Source of the DNA: Roseateles violae
Lineage (GTDB): Bacteria; Pseudomonadota; Gammaproteobacteria; Burkholderiales; Burkholderiaceae_C
Reading direction: 5' to 3'
DNA length: 64,000 nucleotides
Assembly (NCBI RefSeq): GCF_030410485.1
Contig: NZ_JAUHHC010000003.1
Span: 372,001-436,000, forward strand
Shown: one piece after another, positions 56,952-64,000 of the stretch
Layout: each line of letters starts with the position of its first letter
Position numbering within the stretch: the stretch's first letter is position 1
Program-made: the position numbers and the translations under genes
Notes under the pieces: generated by a model
Told to the model about the DNA's origin: nothing
Databases searched by the model: none
The model's input: only the letters and a program-made list of their open reading frames with translations

Positions 56952-57213
56952 CCATCAGCAGCCACTGCGGCAGGCTGATGCCCAGCAGCATCAGCGCATA
57001 GCCGACCATCTTGCCGTCATGGCCCGTCAGGGCCAGCGCGGCGAGCAGGGCCAGGCTGCCGCCGGCGGCGCCCCACAGCGCCAGCCGCCGCCAGCTCAGC
57101 GCCTTCAGCTCGCGCCGCCACAGCAGCTTGGCGGCGCCGGCCAGCAGGGTGGCGACGCACCAGGCCGGAGCGAACAGATTGGTGATATGCCACAAGGCAT
57201 CGAACGGGCTCAA
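56941..57213 (-). CDS. Small three-helix membrane protein (TTG start)
   Basis: A 90-residue protein with three predicted membrane helices: [37 protein letters not shown] and [20 protein letters not shown]. No ATG or GTG is available; TTG at 57213 is preceded by GAGGAA 8 nt away. It begins [17 protein letters not shown], a pattern I have seen in hypothetical proteins of related bacteria. It is convergent with miaB (11-bp overlap) and divergent from hemA. Function unknown. Confidence 0.72.
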   Translation of the reverse strand: MSPFDALWHITNLFAPAWCVATLLAGAAKLLWRRELKALSWRRLALWGAAGGSLALLAALALTGHDGKMVGYALMLLGISLPQWLLMVRR

Positions 57214-57246
57214 CAGACGCTTTCCTCGCAATGACGCGCCAAATTT

Positions 57247-57252
57247 TATAAT
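57247..57252 (+). promoter_or_regulatory. Perfect -10 box next to the hemA start
   Basis: TATAAT ends 6 bp before the hemA ATG, so transcription from it would begin at about the start codon and give a leaderless mRNA. The -35 region is poor (CCTCGC at 17 bp). Confidence 0.4.
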
Positions 57253-57258
57253 CCGCCC

Positions 57259-58563
57259 ATGTCGGTGTTTGCCCTCGGTCTGAATCACAACTCCGCGCCG
57301 CTCGATCTGCGCGGCCGTTTTGCATTCAGCCTCGAACAGCTGGCGCCCACCCTGTTGGGCTTTCGCCAGCAGCTGGGGCCGCATGTCGCCCGCCATGCGC
57401 CGGGCGGCGCCGAGGCGGCGATCCTGTCGACCTGCAACCGCACCGAGCTCTATGTCGCCGGCCATGCCGCGATGGTGCAGCCGGCCGTCGACTGGCTGGC
57501 CCAGGTCGGCGGCGTCGGCAGCAGCGCGCTGCTGGACCATGCCTATGTGATGGAGGGCAGCGCCGCCGCGCGCCATGCCTTCCGCGTCGCCAGCGGCCTC
57601 GATTCGATGGTGCTGGGCGAGCCGCAGATCCTCGGCCAGATGAAGCAGGCGGTGCGCGAGGCCAACCAGGCCGGCACGCTGGGCACGACCCTGCACCAGC
57701 TGTTCCAGCGCAGCTTCTCGGTGGCCAAGGAGGTGCGCAGCTCGACCGAGATCGGCGCGCATTCGATCAGCATGGCCGCCGCCTCGGTGCGCCTGGCCGG
57801 CCAGCTGTTCGAGGACCTGAGCAAGATCAAGGTGCTCTTTGTCGGCGCCGGCGAGATGATCGAGCTGGTCGCCACCCATTTCGCGGCGCGCATGCCGAAG
57901 GCGATGGCCGTGGCCAACCGCACGCTGGAGCGCGGGGAAAAGCTGGCCGGGCGGCTGAACGCCGAGGCGATCCGCCTGGCCGATCTGCCGCAGCGCCTGC
58001 ATGAATTCGACGCGGTGATCTCCTGCACCGCCTCCAGCCTGCCCCTGATCGGCCTGGGCGCCGTCGAGCGTGCGCTGAAGGCGCGCAAGCACCGGCCGAT
58101 GTTCATGGTCGACCTGGCCGTGCCGCGCGATATCGAGCCCGAGGTCGGGCAGCTCGACGACGTCTATCTCTACACCGTCGACGAGCTGGCCGCCGTCGTG
58201 CAGACGGCCGGCGAGAAGCGCCAGGCCGCCGTCGAGCAGGCCGAGGCCATCATCGAGACCGGCGTGCAGAGCTTTGTGCACTGGCTGGGCCAGCGCAGCA
58301 CGGTGCCGCTGATCCAGGCGCTGAACGCGCAGGCCGAGGGTTGGCGCGAGCTGGAGATTGCGCGCGCCCGCAAGCTGCTGGCGCGCGGCGAGGACGTCGA
58401 CACGGTGCTGGAAGCGCTTTCGCGCGGTCTGACGCAGAAGATGCTGCACGGCACGCTCGCCGAGCTGCATGCCAGCGACGGCGAGCAGCGCATGCAGCTG
58501 GCGCAGACGGTGTCGCGCCTGTTCCTGCGCAACAGCAGCAAGAGCCCGTCCTCGGAGAATTAG
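57259..58563 (+). CDS. hemA: Glutamyl-tRNA reductase HemA
   Basis: The NADPH-dependent first enzyme of C5 heme synthesis (434 aa). It begins [19 protein letters not shown], with the catalytic Cys in STCNRTELY near residue 58. [18 protein letters not shown] follows, then the nucleotide domain ([18 protein letters not shown] near 197) and the dimerisation helices. The [16 protein letters not shown] segment is conserved. It leads the run hemA-prfA-prmC. HemL, the next enzyme, is encoded at 11286. Confidence 0.97.
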   Translation: MSVFALGLNHNSAPLDLRGRFAFSLEQLAPTLLGFRQQLGPHVARHAPGGAEAAILSTCNRTELYVAGHAAMVQPAVDWLAQVGGVGSSALLDHAYVMEGSAAARHAFRVASGLDSMVLGEPQILGQMKQAVREANQAGTLGTTLHQLFQRSFSVAKEVRSSTEIGAHSISMAAASVRLAGQLFEDLSKIKVLFVGAGEMIELVATHFAARMPKAMAVANRTLERGEKLAGRLNAEAIRLADLPQRLHEFDAVISCTASSLPLIGLGAVERALKARKHRPMFMVDLAVPRDIEPEVGQLDDVYLYTVDELAAVVQTAGEKRQAAVEQAEAIIETGVQSFVHWLGQRSTVPLIQALNAQAEGWRELEIARARKLLARGEDVDTVLEALSRGLTQKMLHGTLAELHASDGEQRMQLAQTVSRLFLRNSSKSPSSEN

Positions 58564-58620
58564 CGGCGCTGAAGCAAGACCCCTCGGTTTTCTTCGTCTT
58601 CAGCCCCTGCTTCTCCGCCC

Positions 58621-59703
58621 ATGAAAGAGTCTCTCCGCCAACAATTCGAGCGCCTGGCCTTCCGCCTCGCCGAGCTCGAGCAGTTGCTTGCCGACGGCAG
58701 CGTCGCCGCCGACATGAAGCGCTACCGCGCGCTGAGCAAGGAACAGAGCGAGGTGGCCGAGCTGGTCGGCCGCTACCGGCTCTATCTGCAGCGCGAATCC
58801 GATCTGGCCGCCGCCCGCGAGCTGCTGGAGGACCCCGAGATGGCCGAGATGGCGCGCGAGGAAATCGCCGCCGCCGAGGCCGATCTCCTGCGCCTGCACG
58901 AGCAGCTGCAGCTGGCACTGCTGCCCAGGGACCCGGACGACGATTGCCCGGCCTTCCTGGAAATCCGCGCCGGCGCCGGCGGCGACGAGGCTGCGCTGTT
59001 TGCCGGCGATCTGGCGCGCATGTATCTGCGCTATGCCGAGCGCCAGGGCTGGCGCACCGAGGTGATGTCGGAGAGCGTCTCCGACCTGGGCGGCTACAAG
59101 GAGCTGGTGCTGCGCATAGCCGGCGAGCAGGTCTATGGCCGGCTGAAGTTCGAATCGGGCGGCCACCGCGTGCAGCGCGTGCCGGCGACCGAATCGCAGG
59201 GCCGCATCCACACCAGCGCCTGCACGGTGGCGGTGATGCCCGAGCCGCCCGAGGCCGAGGAGATCCAGCTGAACCCGGCCGAGCTGCGCATCGACACCTT
59301 CCGCGCCAGCGGCGCCGGCGGCCAGCACGTCAACAAGACCGACTCGGCGATCCGCATCACCCACATCCCGACCGGCCTGGTCGCCGAATGCCAGGACGAC
59401 CGCAGCCAGCACCGCAACAAGGCCAAGGCCATGGCCGTGCTGGCCGCCCGGTTGCGCGACAAGGACAAGAACGAGCGCGCCGCCAAGGAGGCCGCGACCC
59501 GCAAGGGCCTGATCGGCAGCGGCGACCGCAGCGACCGCATCCGCACCTACAACTTCCCGCAGGGGCGGCTGACCGACCACCGCATCAACCTGACCCTGTA
59601 CAAGCTCGACCAGATCATGAACGGCGATCTCGACGACGTCGCCGCCGGCCTGCAGGCGGCGCAGGCGGCCGAGCAGCTGGCGCTGCTGGAAGGCCGCGCT
59701 TGA
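58621..59703 (+). CDS. prfA: Peptide chain release factor 1
   Basis: RF1 (360 aa) terminates translation at UAA and UAG. The stop-codon recognition tripeptide region PAT lies in [17 protein letters not shown]. The catalytic GGQ is in [16 protein letters not shown] near residue 235. The first 100 residues are the helical domain. A 57-bp gap separates it from hemA, and its stop overlaps the prmC start. PrmC methylates the GGQ glutamine of this protein, which explains the gene pairing. Confidence 0.97.
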   Translation: MKESLRQQFERLAFRLAELEQLLADGSVAADMKRYRALSKEQSEVAELVGRYRLYLQRESDLAAARELLEDPEMAEMAREEIAAAEADLLRLHEQLQLALLPRDPDDDCPAFLEIRAGAGGDEAALFAGDLARMYLRYAERQGWRTEVMSESVSDLGGYKELVLRIAGEQVYGRLKFESGGHRVQRVPATESQGRIHTSACTVAVMPEPPEAEEIQLNPAELRIDTFRASGAGGQHVNKTDSAIRITHIPTGLVAECQDDRSQHRNKAKAMAVLAARLRDKDKNERAAKEAATRKGLIGSGDRSDRIRTYNFPQGRLTDHRINLTLYKLDQIMNGDLDDVAAGLQAAQAAEQLALLEGRA

Positions 59704-60518
59704 AGATTGCCGACGCCCTGGCCCTGGCCCGCGAACTGGGCGTGGACCGGCTCGACGCCCAGCTGCTGCTGGCCGCCGGGCTGCAACAGGACCGCGGCTG
59801 GCTGATCGCCAACGACGATGCACGGCTCAGCGAGGCGCAAGCGCGGCAGATCGACGCGCTGCTGCGCCGGCGCGCGGCCGGCGAGCCCTATGCCTATCTG
59901 GTCGGCGAGCAGGAATTCCACGGCCTGCGCCTGCGGGTGACGCCGGACACCCTGGTACCGCGCGCCGATACCGAGACCCTGGTCGACTGGGCGCTGGAGC
60001 TGCTGAGCGATCTGCCGGGCGCGCCGCGGGTGGTCGACCTGGGCACCGGCAGCGGCGCGATCGCCCTGGCGATCAAGCACCGTCATCCGGCGGCGCGGGT
60101 CGAGGCGGTCGAGCTCAGCGCCGGCGCGCTGGCGGTCGCCCGCGCCAATGCCGAGCGCCTGCAGCTGGAGGTCGTGTTCCATGCCGGCAGTTGGTGGCAG
60201 CCGCTGGCCGGCCGGCGCTACGAGCTGATCGTCAGCAACCCGCCTTATATCGCCGGCGACGACGACCATCTGGCCGCCTTGCGGCATGAGCCGCTGTCGG
60301 CGCTGACGCCGGGGGGCGACGGCCTGTCGGCGCTGCACATCCTGATCGATGCTGCGCCGCAGCATCTGGAAGCCGGCGGCTGGCTGCTGCTGGAACATGG
60401 CTACGACCAGGCCGAGGCCGTTGCCGCTGCGCTACGCGCACGCGGCTTCAGCGAGCTCGCCCTGCGTCGCGATCTGGGTGGCCAGCCCCGGGTCAGCGGC
60501 GGGCGCTGGCCCGGCTAG
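59700..60518 (+). CDS. prmC: Release factor glutamine methyltransferase PrmC (TTG start)
   Basis: An AdoMet-dependent N5-glutamine methyltransferase (272 aa) acting on RF1/RF2. A helical N-terminal domain precedes [25 protein letters not shown]. The cofactor motif [13 protein letters not shown] is near residue 120, and the catalytic [10 protein letters not shown] near 180. The start is TTG at 59700, overlapping the prfA stop by two bases. No ATG is available at the expected N-terminus, which begins [20 protein letters not shown]. Confidence 0.95.
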   Translation: MKIADALALARELGVDRLDAQLLLAAGLQQDRGWLIANDDARLSEAQARQIDALLRRRAAGEPYAYLVGEQEFHGLRLRVTPDTLVPRADTETLVDWALELLSDLPGAPRVVDLGTGSGAIALAIKHRHPAARVEAVELSAGALAVARANAERLQLEVVFHAGSWWQPLAGRRYELIVSNPPYIAGDDDHLAALRHEPLSALTPGGDGLSALHILIDAAPQHLEAGGWLLLEHGYDQAEAVAAALRARGFSELALRRDLGGQPRVSGGRWPG

Positions 60519-60656
60519 CCCCCTCGATCGCGGGGCCCGTCGGCGCTTCCGACAACAGAATCGTCAAAGCCGCCCAATTTGCCTGCACAGCAGCGCTTCT
60601 CAGGCGTAGCATGGTTCTCCAAGCTGCTGAGCAAGAAGCAGCATGAGGAGATCGCC

Positions 60657-61313
60657 ATGAAGCCTGCTGCCCCGGCTGCTCCACTGTCGCCATCCGCTGC
60701 CCGCGTCGCGCGGTCCGGCCTGGCTTTGCTGCTGCTGTGCAGCGGCCTGCCCGCGCTGGCCGGGGACGGCGTGCAGACCAGCGTCGGCAGCGCCTCGCCG
60801 CGCTGGCAGGCACGCGTGCAGCTGAGCAGCCAGGACGGCGGCCCCTATGCCGGCGGCGAGAGCCAGCGCTATATGAGCTCGCGCTTCCTGAGCGCCAATC
60901 TGCTGGGCGACTATTACCTGACCGGTTCCGGCCTCGGCGGCGTGCGCGGTGGCCTGCGCGCCACCGGCGGCATGCTGATGGGACCGCTGTCGATGTCGCA
61001 GACCGGCGCCGGCCTGAGCCTGGGCTCCAGCACCATGCAGTACGGCCAGAACCTCGCGATCGGCCAGCGCAGCATGAGCCTGCTGTCACCGAACCCGGAG
61101 TTGGGCGATCCCAGCCTGTCGATGTCCTATCTGGGCATCGGCTACACCGGCCATGCGCTGCGCAGCGGCATCAGCTTCAGCGCCGACGTCGGCCTGATGA
61201 ATGGTGCCAGCGGCCTGCGCCTGGGCAATAGCAATGCCGCCGGCATCGAGGACGTGCTGCGCGATATGCGCTACAAGCCGGTGCTGCAGCTGGGCCTGTC
61301 CTACAGCTACTGA
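60657..61313 (+). CDS. Secreted, possibly outer-membrane beta-barrel protein
   Basis: A 218-residue protein with a signal peptide (about residues 1-35, ending PALAG). The mature part alternates short amphipathic strands with Gly/Ser turns (RYMSSRFLSANLLGDYYLTG, GLRATGGMLMGPLSMSQ) and ends in LQLGLSYSY. A terminal aromatic residue of this sort is typical of outer-membrane barrels. I recognise no named family. GAGGAG about 6 nt before the ATG at 60657 fixes the start. It stands alone between prmC and grxD. Confidence 0.8.
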   Translation: MKPAAPAAPLSPSAARVARSGLALLLLCSGLPALAGDGVQTSVGSASPRWQARVQLSSQDGGPYAGGESQRYMSSRFLSANLLGDYYLTGSGLGGVRGGLRATGGMLMGPLSMSQTGAGLSLGSSTMQYGQNLAIGQRSMSLLSPNPELGDPSLSMSYLGIGYTGHALRSGISFSADVGLMNGASGLRLGNSNAAGIEDVLRDMRYKPVLQLGLSYSY

Positions 61314-61388
61314 GAGCCCCGGCGCCAGCGCGCCGGCGGCGCCTCGCCGATAATCGGGCCCAGAACATTCACTTTTGGGCAAGACGAC

Positions 61389-61700
61389 ATGGACGCAGTT
61401 CAGCAACGCATCGACGACCTGGTCAAGAACAACCGGGTCGTGCTTTTCATGAAGGGCACCGCGCAATTCCCCATGTGCGGCTTCTCCGGCCGCGCGGTGC
61501 AGATCCTGAAGGCCTGCGGCGTCAACGATCTGAAGACCTTCAATGTGCTGGAGGACGAGGCGGTGCGCCAGGGCATCAAGGACTATGCCCAGTGGCCGAC
61601 CATCCCCCAGCTCTACGTGAACGGCGAATTCGTCGGCGGCTCGGACATCATGATGGAGATGTACCAGGCGGGTGAACTGCAGCAGGTGCTGAGCGCCTGA
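61389..61700 (+). CDS. grxD: Monothiol glutaredoxin, Grx4/GrxD type
   Basis: A CGFS glutaredoxin (103 aa) that binds or transfers [2Fe-2S] clusters with glutathione. The active-site motif is in FPMCGFSGRAVQ near residue 30, preceded by NNRVVLFMKGTAQFP. The segments QWPTIPQLYVNGEFVGGSDI contain the cis-Pro and GSH-binding residues. Its stop overlaps the ATG of ubiX (TGATG), so the two genes are coupled. Confidence 0.96.
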   Translation: MDAVQQRIDDLVKNNRVVLFMKGTAQFPMCGFSGRAVQILKACGVNDLKTFNVLEDEAVRQGIKDYAQWPTIPQLYVNGEFVGGSDIMMEMYQAGELQQVLSA

Positions 61701-62269
61701 TGACACAGAGACTGGTCGTCGGCATCACCGGCGCGACCGGTGCCGCCTACGGCCTGCGCTTGCTGCGCCGAGGCCGCGAGCTGGGCCTGGAGACGCATCT
61801 GATCGTCACGCCGGCCGGCGTGCTCAATATCCATCACGAGCTGGGGCTCGATCGCCAGAGCTTTGAACGCGAGGCCAGCTTCGCCTACGCGCCCGGCGAT
61901 GTCGGCGCCTGCGTGGCCAGCGGCAGCTTCGCCACCGCGGCCATGGTCGTCGCGCCCTGCTCGATGAAATCGCTGGCGGCAATCGCCCATGGCTTTGGCG
62001 ACAACCTGCTGACCCGTGCGGCCGACGTGACGCTGAAGGAGCGCCGCCGCCTGATCCTGATGGTGCGCGAGACGCCGCTGAACCTAGCGCATCTGCGCAA
62101 TATGACCGCGGCGACCGAGATGGGCGCCATCGTCTTCCCGCCGCTGCCGGCCTTCTACCACCGGCCGCAGACCATTGGTGCGCTGATCGACGAGAGCGTG
62201 GAGCGGGTGCTGGAGCTGGCCGGCGTGGCCGGCGCGGCACCGCAGTCCTGGCCCGGGCTCAAGGCCTAG
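61700..62269 (+). CDS. ubiX: Flavin prenyltransferase UbiX
   Basis: UbiX (189 aa) attaches a dimethylallyl group to FMN, making the prenylated cofactor used by UbiD decarboxylases in ubiquinone synthesis. The N-terminal flavin-binding GITGATGAAYGLRLL, the middle ATAAMVVAPCSMKSLAAIAHG, and RRLILMVRETPLNLAHLRNM are signature segments. The final ALIDESVERVLELAGV is normal. No ubiD is present in the window. It is convergent with the lytic transglycosylase gene, with a 4-bp overlap. Confidence 0.96.
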   Translation: MTQRLVVGITGATGAAYGLRLLRRGRELGLETHLIVTPAGVLNIHHELGLDRQSFEREASFAYAPGDVGACVASGSFATAAMVVAPCSMKSLAAIAHGFGDNLLTRAADVTLKERRRLILMVRETPLNLAHLRNMTAATEMGAIVFPPLPAFYHRPQTIGALIDESVERVLELAGVAGAAPQSWPGLKA

Positions 62270-62886
62270 CGTTCGGCGTCCAGCAGCCAGCGCTTGCGCG
62301 CGCCAAACACGGCGTTCGGATATTCGGGCCGGCCGCGGCTGCCGTTGTAGCGGCCCAGGGCCAGGTAGAGATCGCCCTGCTCGCGGTCCAGATAGTGGCG
62401 CAGGATCACGCAACCGAAGCGTAGATTGGTCTGCATATGGAAGAGCCGAGAGGCCTGGCCATCGCCGATCAGCTGGGTCCAGAAGGGCATCACCTGCATA
62501 TAGCCGCGCGCGCCGGCGCTGCTGATCGCGTATTTGCGAAAGCCGCTCTCGACCTGGACCAGACCCAGCACCAGCGAGGGCTCCAGGCCGGCGCGCTTGG
62601 CCTCGTACCAGACGGTCTCGAGGAACTCGATGCGGGTCTGCGGCTCGGTCTTCTTGGGCTTGAGCTTCTCGCTCATCGCGCCGAGCCAGCGCAGATAGGC
62701 CAGGCGGTCCTCGATCTGCTCGAAGCGCGGTTTGGGCGGCGCGCTGTTGGCGATCGAGGCGGCCAGCGCCGAGCGCACCGCGTCCGCCAGCGGCTCCTCG
62801 ACCTGGGCGCCGGCCCGCGCCTGCAGGGGCGGTAGCGCGCCCGCGCAGACGGCAGCGCCGGCGAGCAGGAAACCGCGCCGCTTCAA
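62266..62886 (-). CDS. Lytic transglycosylase (SLT domain) exported protein
   Basis: A 206-residue peptidoglycan-cleaving enzyme. The signal peptide ([16 protein letters not shown]...ARA, about 1-25) has a twin-arginine-like basic start. The SLT domain (about 95-200) carries the catalytic Glu in [25 protein letters not shown] and the substrate-groove block [15 protein letters not shown] follow. It most resembles the small Slt-like proteins that sit beside proS. Its start overlaps the proS stop by four bases. Confidence 0.92.
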   Translation of the reverse strand: MKRRGFLLAGAAVCAGALPPLQARAGAQVEEPLADAVRSALAASIANSAPPKPRFEQIEDRLAYLRWLGAMSEKLKPKKTEPQTRIEFLETVWYEAKRAGLEPSLVLGLVQVESGFRKYAISSAGARGYMQVMPFWTQLIGDGQASRLFHMQTNLRFGCVILRHYLDREQGDLYLALGRYNGSRGRPEYPNAVFGARKRWLLDAER

Positions 62887-64000
62887 AGCTTCAGCTGCGC
62901 CTTCAGATGGCCGACGACATCGGCCAGCGCCAGCTTGCTGGCCTCGGCTTCGCGGCGGCCCTGGTACTCGACCTGACCCTCCTTGAGGCCGCGGTCCGAG
63001 ATGACGACGCGGTGCGGCACGCCGACCAGCTCCCAGTCGGCAAACATCGCGCCGGGGCGCTCGCCGCGGTCGTCGAGCAGCACGTCGACGCCCAGCGCCT
63101 GCAGCTCCTCGTGCAGCTGGGTCGCGGCGGCCTTGACCTCCTCGCTGCGGTCCATGCCGATCGGGCAGACGACGACGGTGAAGGGCGCGATCGCGTCGGG
63201 CCAGACGATGCCGCGCGCGTCGTGGTTCTGCTCGATCGCTGCACCCAGGATGCGCGTCACGCCGATGCCGTAGCAGCCCATTTCCATGGGCTGCGGCTTG
63301 CCGCCCTCGTCGAGGAAGTTGGCGCCCATCGCGGCCGAGTACTTGGTGCCCAGATAGAACACATGGCCGACCTCGATGCCGCGCTGGATCGCCAGCAGGC
63401 CCTTGCCATCCGGTGAGGGATCGCCGGCAACGACATTGCGGATGTCGGCGATCAGGTCCGGCTCGGGCAGGTCGCGGCCCCAGTTGGCGCCGGTGTAGTG
63501 GAAGTCGGCCTCGTTGGCGCCGCAGACGAAGTCGGCCATGTTGGCGACCGTGCGGTCGGCGACGACCTTGACCGGCTTCTTGGTGGCGATCGGACCGAGA
63601 TAGCCCGGCTTGCAGCCAAAGTGCTCATCGATCTCGGCGACGGTGGCAAAGCGGAAGCCGCCCTTCAGACCCTCGAGCTTGCCGGCCTTGACCTCGTTCA
63701 GCTCGTGATCGCCGCGCACCAGCAGCAGCCAGACGGTCGTCTTCTTGATATCGCCGCGCTCGTCGAGCTCGTCGGTGGCCAGCACCAGCGACTTGACCGT
63801 CTGCGTGAGGTCCAGCTTCAGCAGCTGCGCCACATCGGCACAGGTGGCCTTGCCGGGCGTCGGCGTCTTCGCCAGCGCCTGGGTCGCGGCGCCACGCGTC
63901 GCGATCAGCGCGACCGCCTCGGCCAGCTCGATATTGGCCGCGAAGTCGCTGTCCGGGCAGTAGACGATCGCGTCCTCGCCGGTCTCGGCGATGACTTGGA
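62883..64000 (-). CDS. proS: Prolyl-tRNA synthetase, C-terminal part (5' end outside window)
   Basis: The last 371 or so codons of bacterial-type ProRS, which charges tRNA-Pro. The visible part covers the end of the YbaK-like editing insertion ([30 protein letters not shown]). The motif 3 region follows ([20 protein letters not shown]), then the anticodon-binding domain ([16 protein letters not shown] through [11 protein letters not shown]). The frame stays open to the right edge of the window ([22 protein letters not shown]). It is upstream of and coupled to the lytic transglycosylase gene. Confidence 0.96.
   Translation of the reverse strand, partial: QVIAETGEDAIVYCPDSDFAANIELAEAVALIATRGAATQALAKTPTPGKATCADVAQLLKLDLTQTVKSLVLATDELDERGDIKKTTVWLLLVRGDHELNEVKAGKLEGLKGGFRFATVAEIDEHFGCKPGYLGPIATKKPVKVVADRTVANMADFVCGANEADFHYTGANWGRDLPEPDLIADIRNVVAGDPSPDGKGLLAIQRGIEVGHVFYLGTKYSAAMGANFLDEGGKPQPMEMGCYGIGVTRILGAAIEQNHDARGIVWPDAIAPFTVVVCPIGMDRSEEVKAAATQLHEELQALGVDVLLDDRGERPGAMFADWELVGVPHRVVISDRGLKEGQVEYQGRREAEASKLALADVVGHLKAQLKL

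Overview
The window is a high-GC (roughly two-thirds G+C), gene-dense chromosomal segment. The protein families and their order (pilGHIJ plus a giant pilL, hemL-HAD-mpl, aroE-mtgA, aroQ-accB-accC-prmA, nrdA-nrdB, pilS-pilR, ffh/ftsY, miaB, hemA-prfA-prmC-grxD-ubiX, proS) point to a betaproteobacterium of the order Burkholderiales. A lone PEP-CTERM protein fits the Roseateles/Rubrivivax/Ideonella side of that order. This placement is inferred from recalled synteny and was not checked against a database. There is no rRNA, CRISPR array, insertion sequence, prophage or integrase, so most of the window is core genome.

Layout. 1-10.1 kb (minus): a type IV pilus chemosensory (Chp) cluster transcribed rubredoxin-pilG-pilH-pilI-pilJ-pilL, then the first codons of an unidentified gene. 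10.2-14.6 kb (plus): divergent ThiD, HemL, a HAD hydrolase and Mpl. 14.6-18.5 kb (minus): a PEP-CTERM protein and a large lipoprotein zinc metalloprotease. 18.6-26.5 kb (plus): tightly coupled genes for a YqiA-like esterase, a FabG-like reductase, a membrane protein with a degenerate GGDEF domain, an RNB exoribonuclease, TonB, AroE, MtgA, a conserved hypothetical and a TlpA-like thioredoxin. 26.6-31.1 kb (plus): aroQ-accB-accC-prmA and a DUF3426 protein.

31.1-44.2 kb: a lysine-rich histone H1-like protein with a 36-bp tandem repeat, nrdB and nrdA (minus), then ccsA-like-PP0621-pilS-pilR (minus) divergent from ffh (plus), with ftsY convergent to ffh. 44.3 kb: tRNA-Met. 44.4-50.9 kb (minus): an unusual apparent operon of a long Orn/Lys/Arg-type decarboxylase with two AspT-family antiporters, behind a near-consensus sigma-70 promoter. 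51.1-54.4 kb (minus): DUF3302-HlyD-NodT, an export-like set with no recognisable energised pump. 54.5-64 kb: a VOC protein, a small secreted protein, miaB, a small membrane protein, hemA-prfA-prmC, an outer-membrane-like protein, grxD-ubiX, then a lytic transglycosylase and the C-terminal half of proS on the minus strand.

The most notable points are: (i) the decarboxylase plus paired AspT antiporters; (ii) two NrdR-box-like sites 31 bp apart over the nrdA promoter; (iii) a degenerate GGDEF membrane protein overlapping an exoribonuclease gene; (iv) the DUF3302-HlyD-NodT set; (v) a hairpin plus T-tract in a leader at 55.1 kb that could be an attenuator or end a small RNA; and (vi) a 25-base motif shared by two unrelated intergenic regions. 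Many very long open frames on the opposite strands are high-GC shadows and were not annotated.
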